From Candidatus Parabeggiatoa sp. HSG14 (GTDB taxonomy: Bacteria > Pseudomonadota > Gammaproteobacteria > Beggiatoales > Beggiatoaceae): a DNA stretch of 35,144 nt. Under the pieces are notes generated by a model. That model saw only the letters and a program-made list of their open reading frames with translations. It made no database searches and was not told the origin of the DNA. The position numbers and the translations under genes are program-made. This document shows, one piece after another, positions 8,801 through 15,879 of the stretch; position 1 is the first letter of the stretch; the number at the start of each line of letters is the position of its first letter. The stretch lies in contig JAUCGK010000394.1 of NCBI GenBank assembly GCA_030378085.1, positions 1-35,144 on the forward strand, in the 5' to 3' direction.

Positions 8801-9851
8801 CATGACACGCTCCCTTGAAGATGAAGACTTGACAAATTTTGAGTTATCTCAAAATGAGGAAACGGGTATTTTGTGGGTAGAAGGCACGGGAGATGCTGAA
8901 GGAGTCAAATATACCTTTATTCCAGACATCGATAACGTGATTCAAGTCGATGGTGATAAAATTCCTATTGGGCTTGCAGTAACGGAAGGTGGTTTTTACA
9001 CCATCACCACCCCGGATGAGAAACAATATAAAGTCATTCCTGCCCCTCAAGATCCAATCGCTTTAAGTGAAATGTTGGGAGGAGGAGAAGTTGTAGTTGG
9101 TAAACGTGGTGACGTGTTAATGGAAATCAAAACATCGACACGGCAACGAGGAAAAGCTCGCCAAGTGGTTATTTTTGACCCACTGATTGAACTCGCTCCC
9201 GACGATTTATGTGTTGAAATTGAACCGGAAGAAACTGAGTCAGAAGAAATTGAACCAGAAGTGGTTTGTGATTTTGATAATGCGCCTGATGCCATGAAAC
9301 CAGGGCTTCATCTCTCTTCTGGCAAGACTCGAAAACTGGAAAAAGCCAAAGTCGTTTACCCCGATGGCACTTCTCAAACCATTATGCCGACTTTACTTTC
9401 TCCCGATGTATTTACAGAGGTTGGGCTAAAATTTGAAGGCGTTGAAAAAATCATCTTCAATAGCAATGGAGTCTTTTATGTTTTACATAAAGGCAATGGT
9501 TATCTCGTGATGCCAAACTTCAAAGTGGAAACTCAACCCAGTATTGAGGAAACAAGTGAAGAAGAGGAAACAGTCTCCCCAAGCATTGTGATAAATGGCG
9601 GTGAAAATCTCAGCCTCACATACACGATTCCTTATGAATCTCAAGAAGAAGTCCGCACCAGAAAAAGGGGCAAAGCGCGAGAAGTGTTGATTTTTGAACC
9701 ACTTATTGAATTGGCTCCCGATGATTTATGTGTAGAAATCATGCCAGAAGAAGGTGAAGAAGGTATTGAAGGAGAAATTATTTGTGATTTTGATAATTTG
9801 CCAGAAAGTCTCAAACAAGAAGCCTCACTAGAAAGTTCAAGGCTTCCATAA
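2814..9851 (+). CDS. giant secreted LRR-FnIII-octapeptide repeat protein (2345 aa)
   Basis: A very large exported, probably surface-associated protein. Start chosen at ATG 2814: GGAG lies five bases upstream and a signal peptide follows (residues 1-33, ending AQA); the in-frame TTG at 2715 would read through a repeat. Domains in order: cysteine-containing LRR N-cap (about 40-85, WWGVDC), about 11 plant-type LRRs (90-425, consensus SIPTQLGNLSSLKTLDL), six fibronectin III domains (440-953), two InlB-like repeats (964-1109, WSGNCD), a Calx-beta-like domain (1111-1219), a third InlB-like repeat (1223-1301), a choice-of-anchor-U-like domain (1326-1462, ends VDPGG-like IIDPGG), beta-solenoid-like GGTLSGN repeats (1519-1716), 24 octapeptides (1727-1918), and a C-terminal part with a duplicated LIELAPDDLCVEI motif. 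No LPXTG, autotransporter barrel or clear RTX repeats are seen. Adhesion or matrix role is inference. Confidence 0.9.
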   Translation: MDYHYSLSRLISSFTSYLFPLLLGLVWLPMAQAATNCAAQTDIPQTECEALVALYTNLDGANWVTSPDNGWNQNDFPCSWWGVDCVNFPTPANVKVIYLRESNFSGSLPTQLGNLASLEVLVLQRLWEYYNYTGTWSAINGSIPAELGSLTNLKILDLSYNDLSGPIPTQLGNASSLEVLNLIDNELTTIPTQLGNLSSLKTLDLRGNNFNGASIPTELGNLSNLETLNLGYSGLSNSIPTQLGSLSNLKILNLSYNDLSGPIPAELGNLSSLEELYLRDNKFDGTSIPIELGNLSSTNLKTLDLASSGLTGSIPTQLGNLTSLRYLYLGCSSYYSGYYSGYHRYCNRANADNLSGSIPTEFGNLTNLYTLDLGDNQLSGDIPSSFTALTSLTYLNLACNQLTVSDSSVVTFMDTKYPNWTGNVENKQGESSNCPANTAPTTPTNLVAKGTSQTNIDLTWNDNSKIETGFVVKRDSTPIATPTTLTNITNYSDTVTCSTTYNYTVFATNTYGDSTTSSTITGTTFPCDPTDFAATQFSTTQIDLTWTDVADETSYTIKRDGVQIATIAANTTSYSNTGLTGNTTYNYSITASNTNGDSQATTATGTTSVSTPNAPTGLLTTTISETAINLTWTDNSGTETGFIVKRDGTPLASPTTATDIANYSDTGLTCNTTYNYSVVATNAIGDSTPSPTISGTTTPCIPTDFIATQISTSQIDLTWTDIADETNYIIKRDGPTIATIAADTTSYSDMGLTIDGTYNYSVIATNANGDSQPATAVGTTSSTAPSAPANLTAPTISSTTIDLTWNDNSSDENGFIVKRDGTPIATTTTDIFNYSDTDLTCNTTYNYSVVATNASGDSTPSPIISETTSLCPTGLNATPVSASQIALTWTDVVDETGYLIERDGVQITTIAADTTSYSNSGLSCGTTYSYSVKATNAVGDSTATSASATTSACPPPPASDTPIPFFQLKIDKIGDGTVIADGINCGSDCSQGYQSGTEVMLTTTVDKGWLFKEWAGDCDSNGNVFLYGDKSCTVTFVQEHTLTIKTIGQGTVEDCDTECTQTYLDGETVTLTPIPAPDGWRFIEWSGNCDAEGQVVMTADQSCTAHFDLLNISLSPTTLNLIEGSTMGSYTVELNIAPTTTITLSPNRNGELFFSPQILRFDSKNWNIPQRITVADVNDNLVTGLHSHIITHTISSSNADYKNIIIDDVTVNVTDDDESKNSLLTVTLTGEGQGTVTSKPAGITCGTDCIYEYPNGTEVLLIAEADNSSKFANWSGHCSSNETQVLVTLSETQTCEAKFEIDLAKIDSIKVDSPKIDSAKHVSLEGGITLACDGCTVKNAALESVDAQPIAPGDFSFPEGLVNFELSDLSDSSTQFAIYYSNLDLLSNNALDRFIYRKYGPTIPGDPNSAAWYNFSNVTIELVILDGKPQIKVNLLFVDGELGDDTGVDGRIIDPGGIALSTTTDNTPIVNNDDPLLPVENTINPSDNPSDETPIVTSEPVETYISSPPVILPSSLNPLPQCKTNSGEVTDICNVGNQIFPDELSISNGASVSNAIFESSVNNHGLISNSTIAPEATVTGGTLSGNIDNKGTIADVEFVGISLTGGTLSGNVTNNSQVGGIIEDVQLAPDATLTGGKIGGEINAAPDSTLQDVQLTAGTKVSGGTLTGEISGDPNNPPMITTANIAPSTVLSNVRISPSVDLPADVILGPGVILPSEPPTLEDFGFDAADIANLDADSLGKLEPAIFGTLSPENLATISPEAMSNLSPEQLAFVKAETLEALSLEQFEQMPKEALGGLTADNMEGMPVELMGEFSGEQLAEIKPEALQGMEEEQLEAIPPEAISEIVPEQMAELPKDTLGGLSTEQFEQLPAEALSGLQSENMGGLSTDVLNNFTPEHLSALDAGEFTQMPSSDVSKLFTNFDATKISIQNAAQFVPPGWKIDLDTGAITAPEGAKLTPRTLPASGKVPAGVKLPQMADIGKGMGLGGQGTSVKENMTRSLEDEDLTNFELSQNEETGILWVEGTGDAEGVKYTFIPDIDNVIQVDGDKIPIGLAVTEGGFYTITTPDEKQYKVIPAPQDPIALSEMLGGGEVVVGKRGDVLMEIKTSTRQRGKARQVVIFDPLIELAPDDLCVEIEPEETESEEIEPEVVCDFDNAPDAMKPGLHLSSGKTRKLEKAKVVYPDGTSQTIMPTLLSPDVFTEVGLKFEGVEKIIFNSNGVFYVLHKGNGYLVMPNFKVETQPSIEETSEEEETVSPSIVINGGENLSLTYTIPYESQEEVRTRKRGKAREVLIFEPLIELAPDDLCVEIMPEEGEEGIEGEIICDFDNLPESLKQEASLESSRLP
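4131..5672 (+). repeat. six FnIII domains in alternating A-B pattern
   Basis: Domains 1, 3 and 5 share LTWNDNS/LTWTDNS, GFIVKRDGTP and NYSDTGLTCNTTYNYSV. Domains 2, 4 and 6 share LTWTDVADET, IKRDGVQIATIA and ADTTSYS. The alternation implies expansion by duplication of a two-domain unit. Confidence 0.8.
7992..8567 (+). repeat. 24 tandem octapeptide repeats
   Basis: 576 bp divide exactly into 24 units of 8 residues without any indel, with consensus x-P-E-x-[LMF]-x-x-[LIM]; examples are SPENLATI, SPEQLAFV, PAEALSGL and TPEHLSAL. Hydrophobic residues recur at positions 5 and 8 and acidic residues at position 3. Units 8-10 resemble units 18-20, suggesting a ten-unit higher-order duplication. Similar 8-residue LTxxQVxAL repeats are known in large adhesins. 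Confidence 0.9.
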
Positions 9852-9854
9852 GGC

Positions 9855-9887
9855 AAACCTGACAGGTTTTTAAAACCTGTCAGGTTT
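9855..9887. terminator. palindrome between convergent genes, possible bidirectional terminator
   Basis: AAACCTGACAGGTTTTT pairs with AAAACCTGTCAGGTTT in a strong hairpin placed exactly between two convergent stop codons (9851 on plus, 9886 on minus). It belongs to the dispersed palindrome family, so the terminator role is inferred from position. Confidence 0.5.
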
Positions 9888-11670
9888 AGTAAACCTTCTC
9901 CCACACTACCCGTTCAAAACCTAACGCCACGACAGTTATTGTCTGCAATTGCAAGGTATTGTCATATTTGTTATTGAGGCGTTTTTGATAATCAAGCAGT
10001 TGTGCCTTTCCCTCAGTGAATTTTTGTTTCACTTCGCTCCGTGCTTTTATCTCATCTATACTCATTTCTCTGATTTTCTCTCCCGTTAATGTTTTGCCTA
10101 ACTTGACATATTTAAATTCCAGTAAGAAATTTTTTAAGGAAGACTTTCGACGTTCCGGGCGAACAATCATGGTTAAATCTGCATAACGTCTTTCCAGTTC
10201 CATTTCTGAATCCATGATGTAGAAAGTGTCATTAAACAACAGCGTGAGAAAAGCGGTTTTAATCGTTAATTCATTCGCAAAACCATAATCCCGATTATCA
10301 AACACTTTAAAATAGTGTTTTTCGATAAATTCAATAAGAGGCTGTAAATCCCCTGTTTTATAAAACTGTTTCGCCAAAATTCGTGATTGATTTTGGTCAG
10401 TTAATTCAGGGAGTAAGCGTTCTTTAAGTTTTTCAACATATAGTTTTCGGATAACCAAATTAGGGATTTTAAATATTAATTCTCCCAGTTCATCAACCCC
10501 TGCCAATGTCAGAATGCCAAAGAAGTAAAGAAGGGAAACAATAAATGTTTCATCTTTCGTGGCATTGTGCATATCTTCAACGCCAAAACTACTCGCCAAT
10601 TGTTCAAGCGTTAAAGGAGGTTCTCCGTTCAAAGCTTGAACAATAACTTGTTCTCCATAAAGTAAATCCGAAATATAAGTGAGTTTTCCTTTATCCATCG
10701 CTAAGTTGTTATCCAACAATTGTTCTGGAAATTGGCAATCTTGCTGGAAGTTTTTGAGAAAATAAAGGGCCAAAGTCGGATTATAGACAAATTCTTTGGC
10801 AGGTTTACTAAAACAATAGCCATCGTAAAAAGTTCGCATGAGGTGAAGTGCTTCTTGAACTTTTTCTGAAGGAAAATTACACTCTGAAGCAATTTGCGTC
10901 AATGCATCTTCAATTTCAAAGTCCAAAAAACCGCACAAGTCATTAAACTCACGCCGCAAATAAATAGATTCCGCGACATTATAACCGCTGCTCATATCAC
11001 TGAGTACAACGGGTGAAACGCCGGTGACAAAAGTACGTTCCAAACCGTCTCCACCAGCACCCGATTTAACGGCTCTAAATAATGCTTTGACGGCACCTTC
11101 CCCTTCAATTAAAGCCTGGTAACGACTAGGATTTTCTTTATGATGTCCTATCATTAACTCATTGGCAAAATTGTCATATTCATCAATCAATAAATAAAGA
11201 CGATGAGGCGTAGCATCAACTGACATTAACAAGGATTCAAAAGAAGAAATTGCGTTATCACTATTAATTTCAATCGGATAAGGTAAATCTTCTTTATAAC
11301 GTCTGGCAAACGCTTTGATGCGATTATTGACATGTTCAATCAAAGTTTGTCTGATTTGCGAAACATCTCCTCGGGCTTCCACTTTAGAAAAATCCCATGT
11401 CATCACAAAATATTGATTATGCTTAGGCGTGGGATTCTTTCCAATCGCTAAATGCCCAAACAACCGTTCAAATTCGGGAGCTTTTGCTACATCGTAATAA
11501 TTTTCTAACATAGATAATAGTAAACTTTTCCCAAAGCGGCGTGGGCGCAGAAAAATCAGTTCTCTACCAAAATCTTCAATCACTCGAATATGACTTGTGC
11601 GATCCACATAAAAATAATTTTCGGTGATTAAGTCATAAAAATTGCGTAAACCATAAGGAAACTTAAGCAT
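9886..11670 (-). CDS. AAA-ATPase-like / PD-(D/E)XK nuclease family protein
   Basis: 594 aa. The N-terminus matches the AAA-ATPase_like family (PF09820 type): FPYGLRNFYDLITENYFYVDRT, then a Walker A variant RPRRFGKSL at residues 42-50, and LLIDEYDNF further on. The C-terminus carries a PD-(D/E)XK-like core: D498 in ADLTMIV, then E518 and K520 in FLLEFKYVK. Proteins of this build are abundant and often multicopy in Bacteroidetes and sulfur bacteria; their role is unknown, with mobile-DNA or defence functions suspected. Full length for the family. The start has only a weak AAGG ten bases upstream. The gene is monocistronic and preceded by a repeated GTACAACGAA motif that could be its operator. 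Confidence 0.85.
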   Translation of the reverse strand: MLKFPYGLRNFYDLITENYFYVDRTSHIRVIEDFGRELIFLRPRRFGKSLLLSMLENYYDVAKAPEFERLFGHLAIGKNPTPKHNQYFVMTWDFSKVEARGDVSQIRQTLIEHVNNRIKAFARRYKEDLPYPIEINSDNAISSFESLLMSVDATPHRLYLLIDEYDNFANELMIGHHKENPSRYQALIEGEGAVKALFRAVKSGAGGDGLERTFVTGVSPVVLSDMSSGYNVAESIYLRREFNDLCGFLDFEIEDALTQIASECNFPSEKVQEALHLMRTFYDGYCFSKPAKEFVYNPTLALYFLKNFQQDCQFPEQLLDNNLAMDKGKLTYISDLLYGEQVIVQALNGEPPLTLEQLASSFGVEDMHNATKDETFIVSLLYFFGILTLAGVDELGELIFKIPNLVIRKLYVEKLKERLLPELTDQNQSRILAKQFYKTGDLQPLIEFIEKHYFKVFDNRDYGFANELTIKTAFLTLLFNDTFYIMDSEMELERRYADLTMIVRPERRKSSLKNFLLEFKYVKLGKTLTGEKIREMSIDEIKARSEVKQKFTEGKAQLLDYQKRLNNKYDNTLQLQTITVVALGFERVVWEKVY

Positions 11671-11708
11671 GATTTTTTACCTTATTAACCATTAAATGCT
11701 CAAAATAG

Positions 11709-11831
11709 AGTACAACGAATCAATCATCTCATGAGAAGTGGTTCATCTGATTAATGATGATTTTAATGTGTTGATTCGTTGTGTGCTTTTCTAATTCGTT
11801 GTACTCTTTTGTTGTACTCTTTCGTTGTACT
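11709..11831. promoter_or_regulatory. five-copy GTACAACGAA motif upstream of the AAA-ATPase-like gene
   Basis: TTCGTTGTACT occurs at 11795 and 11821, a variant TTGTTGTACT near 11809, TTGATTCGTTGTG at 11771, and the inverse AGTACAACGAATCAA at 11709. The sites lie 40-160 bp upstream of the minus-strand start at 11670. The 11709 and 11771 copies form a large inverted repeat. Iteron-like spacing suggests binding of a regulator, but no regulator gene is adjacent. Confidence 0.45.
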
Positions 11832-11913
11832 TTTTGCCCATACCATGTTGTTTCTGGAATTTCGCAGCGCGGATTTCCCGAAACTTCAACCTAATAGTAT
11901 GCACTTTCCAGCA

Positions 11914-14607
11914 TTAATGATAAGCTTCCGTTAGCACAGGATTACAAAACCATTTGTTGCGTATCAGTTTTCTAATTAAGTCGACTGGGATAAGTACGAT
12001 AGCAAACATGACCATATATAACCATTCCATTGGTAGTAAAGGAACTGTGCGTAGTATCTCCCCCCCTATGTGAATAAAAAGGGTTTGAATGGAAAAAATT
12101 AAGACAATAATCCCTAGAAAGAGTTTATTGTCTAACAGGTTTTCAAATAAATTGAGTCCTTGAGTGCGGGCATTGAAGGTATTGAAGGCGTGCATGAAAA
12201 CAAAGAAACCGAAGAATGCCGTTAAAAATATCCGCTCAACTTCTGCACTTTCAATCGGCATTCCCCTAGAAAACAGTTCTCGAATAGGTGGATACTTTAA
12301 GAAAATCATGCTCATAATGGCGGCAATAATGCCATTAGTAAGAATAGATGACCACATATCGTTGCTGATGATGGATTCTTCTCTAGGAATGGGGTTTTCT
12401 TTCATGTAGCGTGATAATGCGATTTCTCCTGCAAAAGCTAATCCTGCAAAAGTGTCCATGATGATGTTAATCCACAATAATTGTGTCATTGTGAGAGGGA
12501 GATCAAAGCCAAAAAATGGCCCTAAAAATGCCACCAAAATAGCTGATATGTTGACGGTTAGCTGGAAAATAAGGAATTTGCGAATGGACTTGAACAAAGT
12601 ACGCCCATATAAAATCGCTTTGGTGATAGAGGAAAAGTTGTCATCCAAAACAACAATGTCGCTGGATTCTTTGGTCATTTCGGTACCACTACCCATTGCA
12701 AAACCAACATCCGCGTTTTTGACAGCCGGCGCATCATTAACCCCATCCCCTGTCATACCGACTACCCAACCGCTTTCTTTAGCCAGTTTTATTAAACGAC
12801 TTTTATCCGTAGGAAATGCTCTCGCTACCACATAGAGATGTGGTAAGATTTGTTTAATTTGTTCATCAGACATGTTAGCCAATTCTGTTGAAGTAAGGAT
12901 TTTAGCTTCTTTGTCTTCAGCGCACAATCCAATATCTGTGGCAATGGCTTGTGCAGTTTCTTTGGCATCACCAGTAATCATGACGAGATGAATCCCTGCT
13001 TGTTTCGCAAGTTGAACAGATTCATAAGTACTGGGGCGCAACGCATCACGTAAACAAAATATCCCTAATAACGTTAAATCATTCGGTAAGTTTTGCGTTT
13101 CGTTGATAGGCGTTTCAGTGATTGCCACCGCCAATAAGCGCATAGCACGTTTTGATAAACCGGTCATTTCTGTGACTAACGCATTTTTATCAGTGAGGGC
13201 TACTTTGTTTCCATCAGTATCAATAAAATGGGTGCAATTTTCTAAAATGATTTCAGAAGCACCTTTGACTAAAGTTAAAGCTTTTTCTCCCTTAACTTGA
13301 GTCGCTGAAAATTTACGGTTGCTGTTAAAAGGAATTGTGTCCACCAATTGAATGGGTTCTTTTTGTGCTAATAGCGGTTTTAAAAAGCATAACATGGCTT
13401 TTTCCGTGCGATCTGCCCCTACCATTTGTGGCTCATCTGGATTACTGGTATCTATGACAGCACTGGTATTATTACGTACTGCATAAGCAACAAGATTGCG
13501 TAGTGTTTCTGGTATGTTTTCCAGTTTTTGGTAAAATTCCGCTTTCCCTGTTAAAAATTCCTCTACGACAGGCTTTCCTTGGGTGAGTGTACCTGTTTTA
13601 TCACTGAACAGTACGGTTAAACTCCCTGCGGTTTCTATACCTAACATTTTACGCACTAACACTTTGACTGATAACAATTTACGCATGTTTAAAGCCAATA
13701 CCATCGCAATCATCATGGGTAAACCTTCTGGCACCGCAACAACAATAACAATAATCGCTAAAACAGCGGCGGTGACAAGATGGTTAACAATTTCGCCGAT
13801 AGGTTGAGTAAGATAGACAGACAAACCACCATCCGTTTGCAGAAAAATGTGGTTCATCATAAAGGCTATAAAAATAAAAGTCGCACCAATATAGCCAAAA
13901 GTGCTGATGTGTTTACCAAGCACAGTCAATTTTTGTTGCAATGGTGATAAACGATCTTCTGCGGTGACGATTTCTTTCATGGTTTCGCCATAGCGGGTTT
14001 TATCGCCAACGGCTGTTGCCTTCATCACGGCTTCACCATCTTCAACTAAAGCCGCTCTAAAAACCTGATTTTCTTCAGTGATTGCATAATCAGATGCACT
14101 GGCGGGCAGAGCCTTTTTGCGAATCGGTTCCGATTCTCCGGTTAAAGAAGCTTCATTCACCTCTAAATGATTGGCGACTAAAACACCATCAGTAGGTATC
14201 GTGTCACCCGGTTGCAATAAGATGTGATCGCCCACAACAATATCGTTGATGCCGATTTCAACTAAATTATTGTTTCTAAAAACTTTAGATTGAATCATTG
14301 CCGCTTTTTCTAGCAAGGTTTGAAACTCATTTTCATTGCTGTGTTCTGCCCAAGTCGCCACAAAAGTCGCGATAAAAACCGCCATCGCAATGCCAACACT
14401 TTCATACCATTCAGTATAACCAAGAATTGTTAACATCACTGTGATGCCCAATGCGAATATCAAAATAATAATAATGGGATCGACTAAGTTATTCTGCAGT
14501 TTATCCCAAAATGTTTCTCGTTCAATCGAAGTAATGGCATTAGTGCCATATTGAGTGCGAGCAACTTCAACTTCTTGCTCAGTTAATCCAGAAAAAATAA
14601 ATTTCAT
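11914..14607 (-). CDS. calcium-translocating P-type ATPase (PMCA type, IIB)
   Basis: 897 aa inner-membrane cation pump, predicted to export Ca2+ by ATP hydrolysis. Visible features: N-terminal cation-transporter domain (residues 1-70, GLTEQEVEVARTQYG), A-domain TGES at 156-159, PEGLP in M4 at 293-297, phosphorylation site DKTGTLT with D336, hinge TGDGVNDAPAVK, and C-terminal transmembrane helices including NIIMDTFAGLAFA. M4 PEGLP and the NxxMD motif in M6 are typical of IIB calcium pumps, which transport one Ca2+. Length is normal. AGAGGA lies six bases before the ATG. It sits downstream of and in the same direction as a TerD gene, 250 bp apart and separated by repeats, so co-transcription is uncertain. 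Mn2+ transport cannot be excluded. Confidence 0.92.
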   Translation of the reverse strand: MKFIFSGLTEQEVEVARTQYGTNAITSIERETFWDKLQNNLVDPIIIILIFALGITVMLTILGYTEWYESVGIAMAVFIATFVATWAEHSNENEFQTLLEKAAMIQSKVFRNNNLVEIGINDIVVGDHILLQPGDTIPTDGVLVANHLEVNEASLTGESEPIRKKALPASASDYAITEENQVFRAALVEDGEAVMKATAVGDKTRYGETMKEIVTAEDRLSPLQQKLTVLGKHISTFGYIGATFIFIAFMMNHIFLQTDGGLSVYLTQPIGEIVNHLVTAAVLAIIVIVVAVPEGLPMMIAMVLALNMRKLLSVKVLVRKMLGIETAGSLTVLFSDKTGTLTQGKPVVEEFLTGKAEFYQKLENIPETLRNLVAYAVRNNTSAVIDTSNPDEPQMVGADRTEKAMLCFLKPLLAQKEPIQLVDTIPFNSNRKFSATQVKGEKALTLVKGASEIILENCTHFIDTDGNKVALTDKNALVTEMTGLSKRAMRLLAVAITETPINETQNLPNDLTLLGIFCLRDALRPSTYESVQLAKQAGIHLVMITGDAKETAQAIATDIGLCAEDKEAKILTSTELANMSDEQIKQILPHLYVVARAFPTDKSRLIKLAKESGWVVGMTGDGVNDAPAVKNADVGFAMGSGTEMTKESSDIVVLDDNFSSITKAILYGRTLFKSIRKFLIFQLTVNISAILVAFLGPFFGFDLPLTMTQLLWINIIMDTFAGLAFAGEIALSRYMKENPIPREESIISNDMWSSILTNGIIAAIMSMIFLKYPPIRELFSRGMPIESAEVERIFLTAFFGFFVFMHAFNTFNARTQGLNLFENLLDNKLFLGIIVLIFSIQTLFIHIGGEILRTVPLLPMEWLYMVMFAIVLIPVDLIRKLIRNKWFCNPVLTEAYH

Positions 14608-14630
14608 AGTAATCCTCTTAGGTGGAAGGG

Positions 14631-14831
14631 AAGGAGTCCAAAATTTATTTTGGATAACTCTAAAGACTCAGGATTTAATAACATACGAAACTAAACCTGA
14701 CAGATTTTAAAAACCTGTCAGGTTTGAGCATTCCAGTTTTGGGGATTATAAAATCCTGACTCCTAAAGTTTGGACTCCAGGTAAGGAGTCCAAAATTTAT
14801 TTTGGATAACTCTAAAAGTTTGGACTCCAGA
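14631..14831. repeat. direct and inverted GGAGTCCAAA repeat cluster
   Basis: AAGGAGTCCAAAATTTATTT begins at 14631 and at 14783, each followed by the same TGGATAACTCTAAA. AAAGTTTGGACTCCAG occurs at 14765 and 14816 in inverse sense. Between them is the CCTGACAGG palindrome. Related GGACTCC sequence is seen at 15421-15444 on the other side of the TerD gene and at 16736-16830. Confidence 0.65.
14693..14725. repeat. dispersed palindrome CCTGACAGA-type
   Basis: AAACCTGACAGATTTT with AAAACCTGTCAGGTTT downstream of the TerD gene; may act as its terminator. Confidence 0.6.
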
Positions 14832-14857
14832 TAAATGATGCAATTATCAATCCCCAA

Positions 14858-15403
14858 CTATATAACAAATTGTCGTACAATATCCATTAATTGTTCCAGG
14901 CGTTTGAGTCCACTCAAAGTACCCACTTGACTGTAATTGATAAACTTAGCACCCTCTGAACTGCTATTATCTATCGTGGCTATACAACACACATTGCCAC
15001 TTTCACCAGTGTCGATTTCAACAGAAATTTTACTACCCGCATCATCCGTGATCGAAAGTTTCACATCACTGTCTTTAAATCGGGCACTTTTTCCTTTTTG
15101 TACCATGCCGTAATCCCAGCAAAATATCCATACGTGGCTCACGTCACTTAAGCCGTTGATATGCATGACTTCTTCGTTATCGCCACCAGTGTCGCCTACA
15201 CCCTTATCTTCACTGAGACTCATGTAAGGGAATTTCTTCAAGTCTCCCTTATCACCAAAATACACTAACCCTTGTTTACCGTCTTTGGTTTCATACGCAC
15301 CCGCTAAATCAAAATCAGCGGCTGTTGTCCATTTCATCGTGACGGTTAGGGGTTTACTCACGTCTATTAACGCATTTTCGCCTTTTTGTTTAAGTTCCAT
15401 CAT
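14858..15403 (-). CDS. TerD family stress protein
   Basis: 181 aa cytoplasmic protein. It carries the TerD fold signatures: MKWTTAADFDLAGAY (position of the usual DLDLS), GLVYFGDKGDL, GVGDTGGDNEEVMHINGL (acidic loop that binds Ca2+ in characterised TerD proteins), and VWIFCWDYG. TerD/CABP proteins are linked to tellurite, phage and stress resistance and bind calcium; substrate is unknown. Two ATGs are adjacent; GGAG sits seven bases before the second (15400) and four before the first, so the second may be the real start. It lies upstream of a calcium ATPase, and no other ter genes are in the window. A lone TerD-like protein often differs in role from the ter operon ones. Confidence 0.85.
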   Translation of the reverse strand: MMELKQKGENALIDVSKPLTVTMKWTTAADFDLAGAYETKDGKQGLVYFGDKGDLKKFPYMSLSEDKGVGDTGGDNEEVMHINGLSDVSHVWIFCWDYGMVQKGKSARFKDSDVKLSITDDAGSKISVEIDTGESGNVCCIATIDNSSSEGAKFINYSQVGTLSGLKRLEQLMDIVRQFVI

Positions 15404-15420
15404 TTATCTCCTATTTTCGG

Positions 15421-15444
15421 TTTCCAAAATAAATTTTGGACTCC
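15421..15444. repeat. CCAAAATAAATTTTGGACTCC repeat fragment
   Basis: Short palindromic fragment of the GGAGTCCAAA repeat family, just upstream of the TerD gene and mirrored on its other side at 14631-14831. Confidence 0.5.
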
Positions 15445-15682
15445 AAATCAACTATCTAATTCGATCAACAAAAGTTTTTAATATTTTTAACCCGCTTAAA
15501 GAAATCCGATTTTTTGAAAAAAATCAGATTTCTCGTTCTTTCAAACAAAAAAGTTAAAAGATTTAAAAGTATTGAATCCCTATTATAATGTTATTATCTT
15601 ATAACAGTTCTTTGAAATGCAAGGCAAACTTTGTACGACAAAGCTGATAAGGATAATGATTTATTGACAATTTACCATTCAC

Positions 15683-15852
15683 AATGACACATATAGATGT
15701 TCAGAAAAATAATTTCTCGATCAAACCTGCCAGGTTTTGGAAACCTGGCAGGTTTTGTGAAGTTATTAATGACACATATAGATGTTCAGAAAAATAATTT
15801 CTCGATCAAACCTGCCAGGTTTTGGAAACCTGGCAGGTTTTGTGAAGTTATT
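15683..15852. repeat. 85-bp tandem duplication with CCTGCCAGG palindrome
   Basis: Two essentially identical 85-bp units (15683-15767, 15768-15852) start AATGACACATATAGATGTTC and contain the hairpin AAACCTGCCAGGTTTT / AAAACCTGGCAGGTTT. They end 27 bp before the speE start. A diverged single copy is found near 19490-19560. The rest of the 15404-15879 intergenic stretch is AT-rich with no ORF I would support. Confidence 0.85.
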
Positions 15853-15879
15853 TATGTGAAAAACTATAGGGCTTAATAA

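Noticed and set aside
12452..12835. 127-aa plus-strand frame
   Set aside because: Shadow of the calcium ATPase in the opposite strand; no independent signal.
14675..14857. 60-aa minus-strand frame below the TerD gene
   Set aside because: It consists of translated repeat and palindrome sequence.
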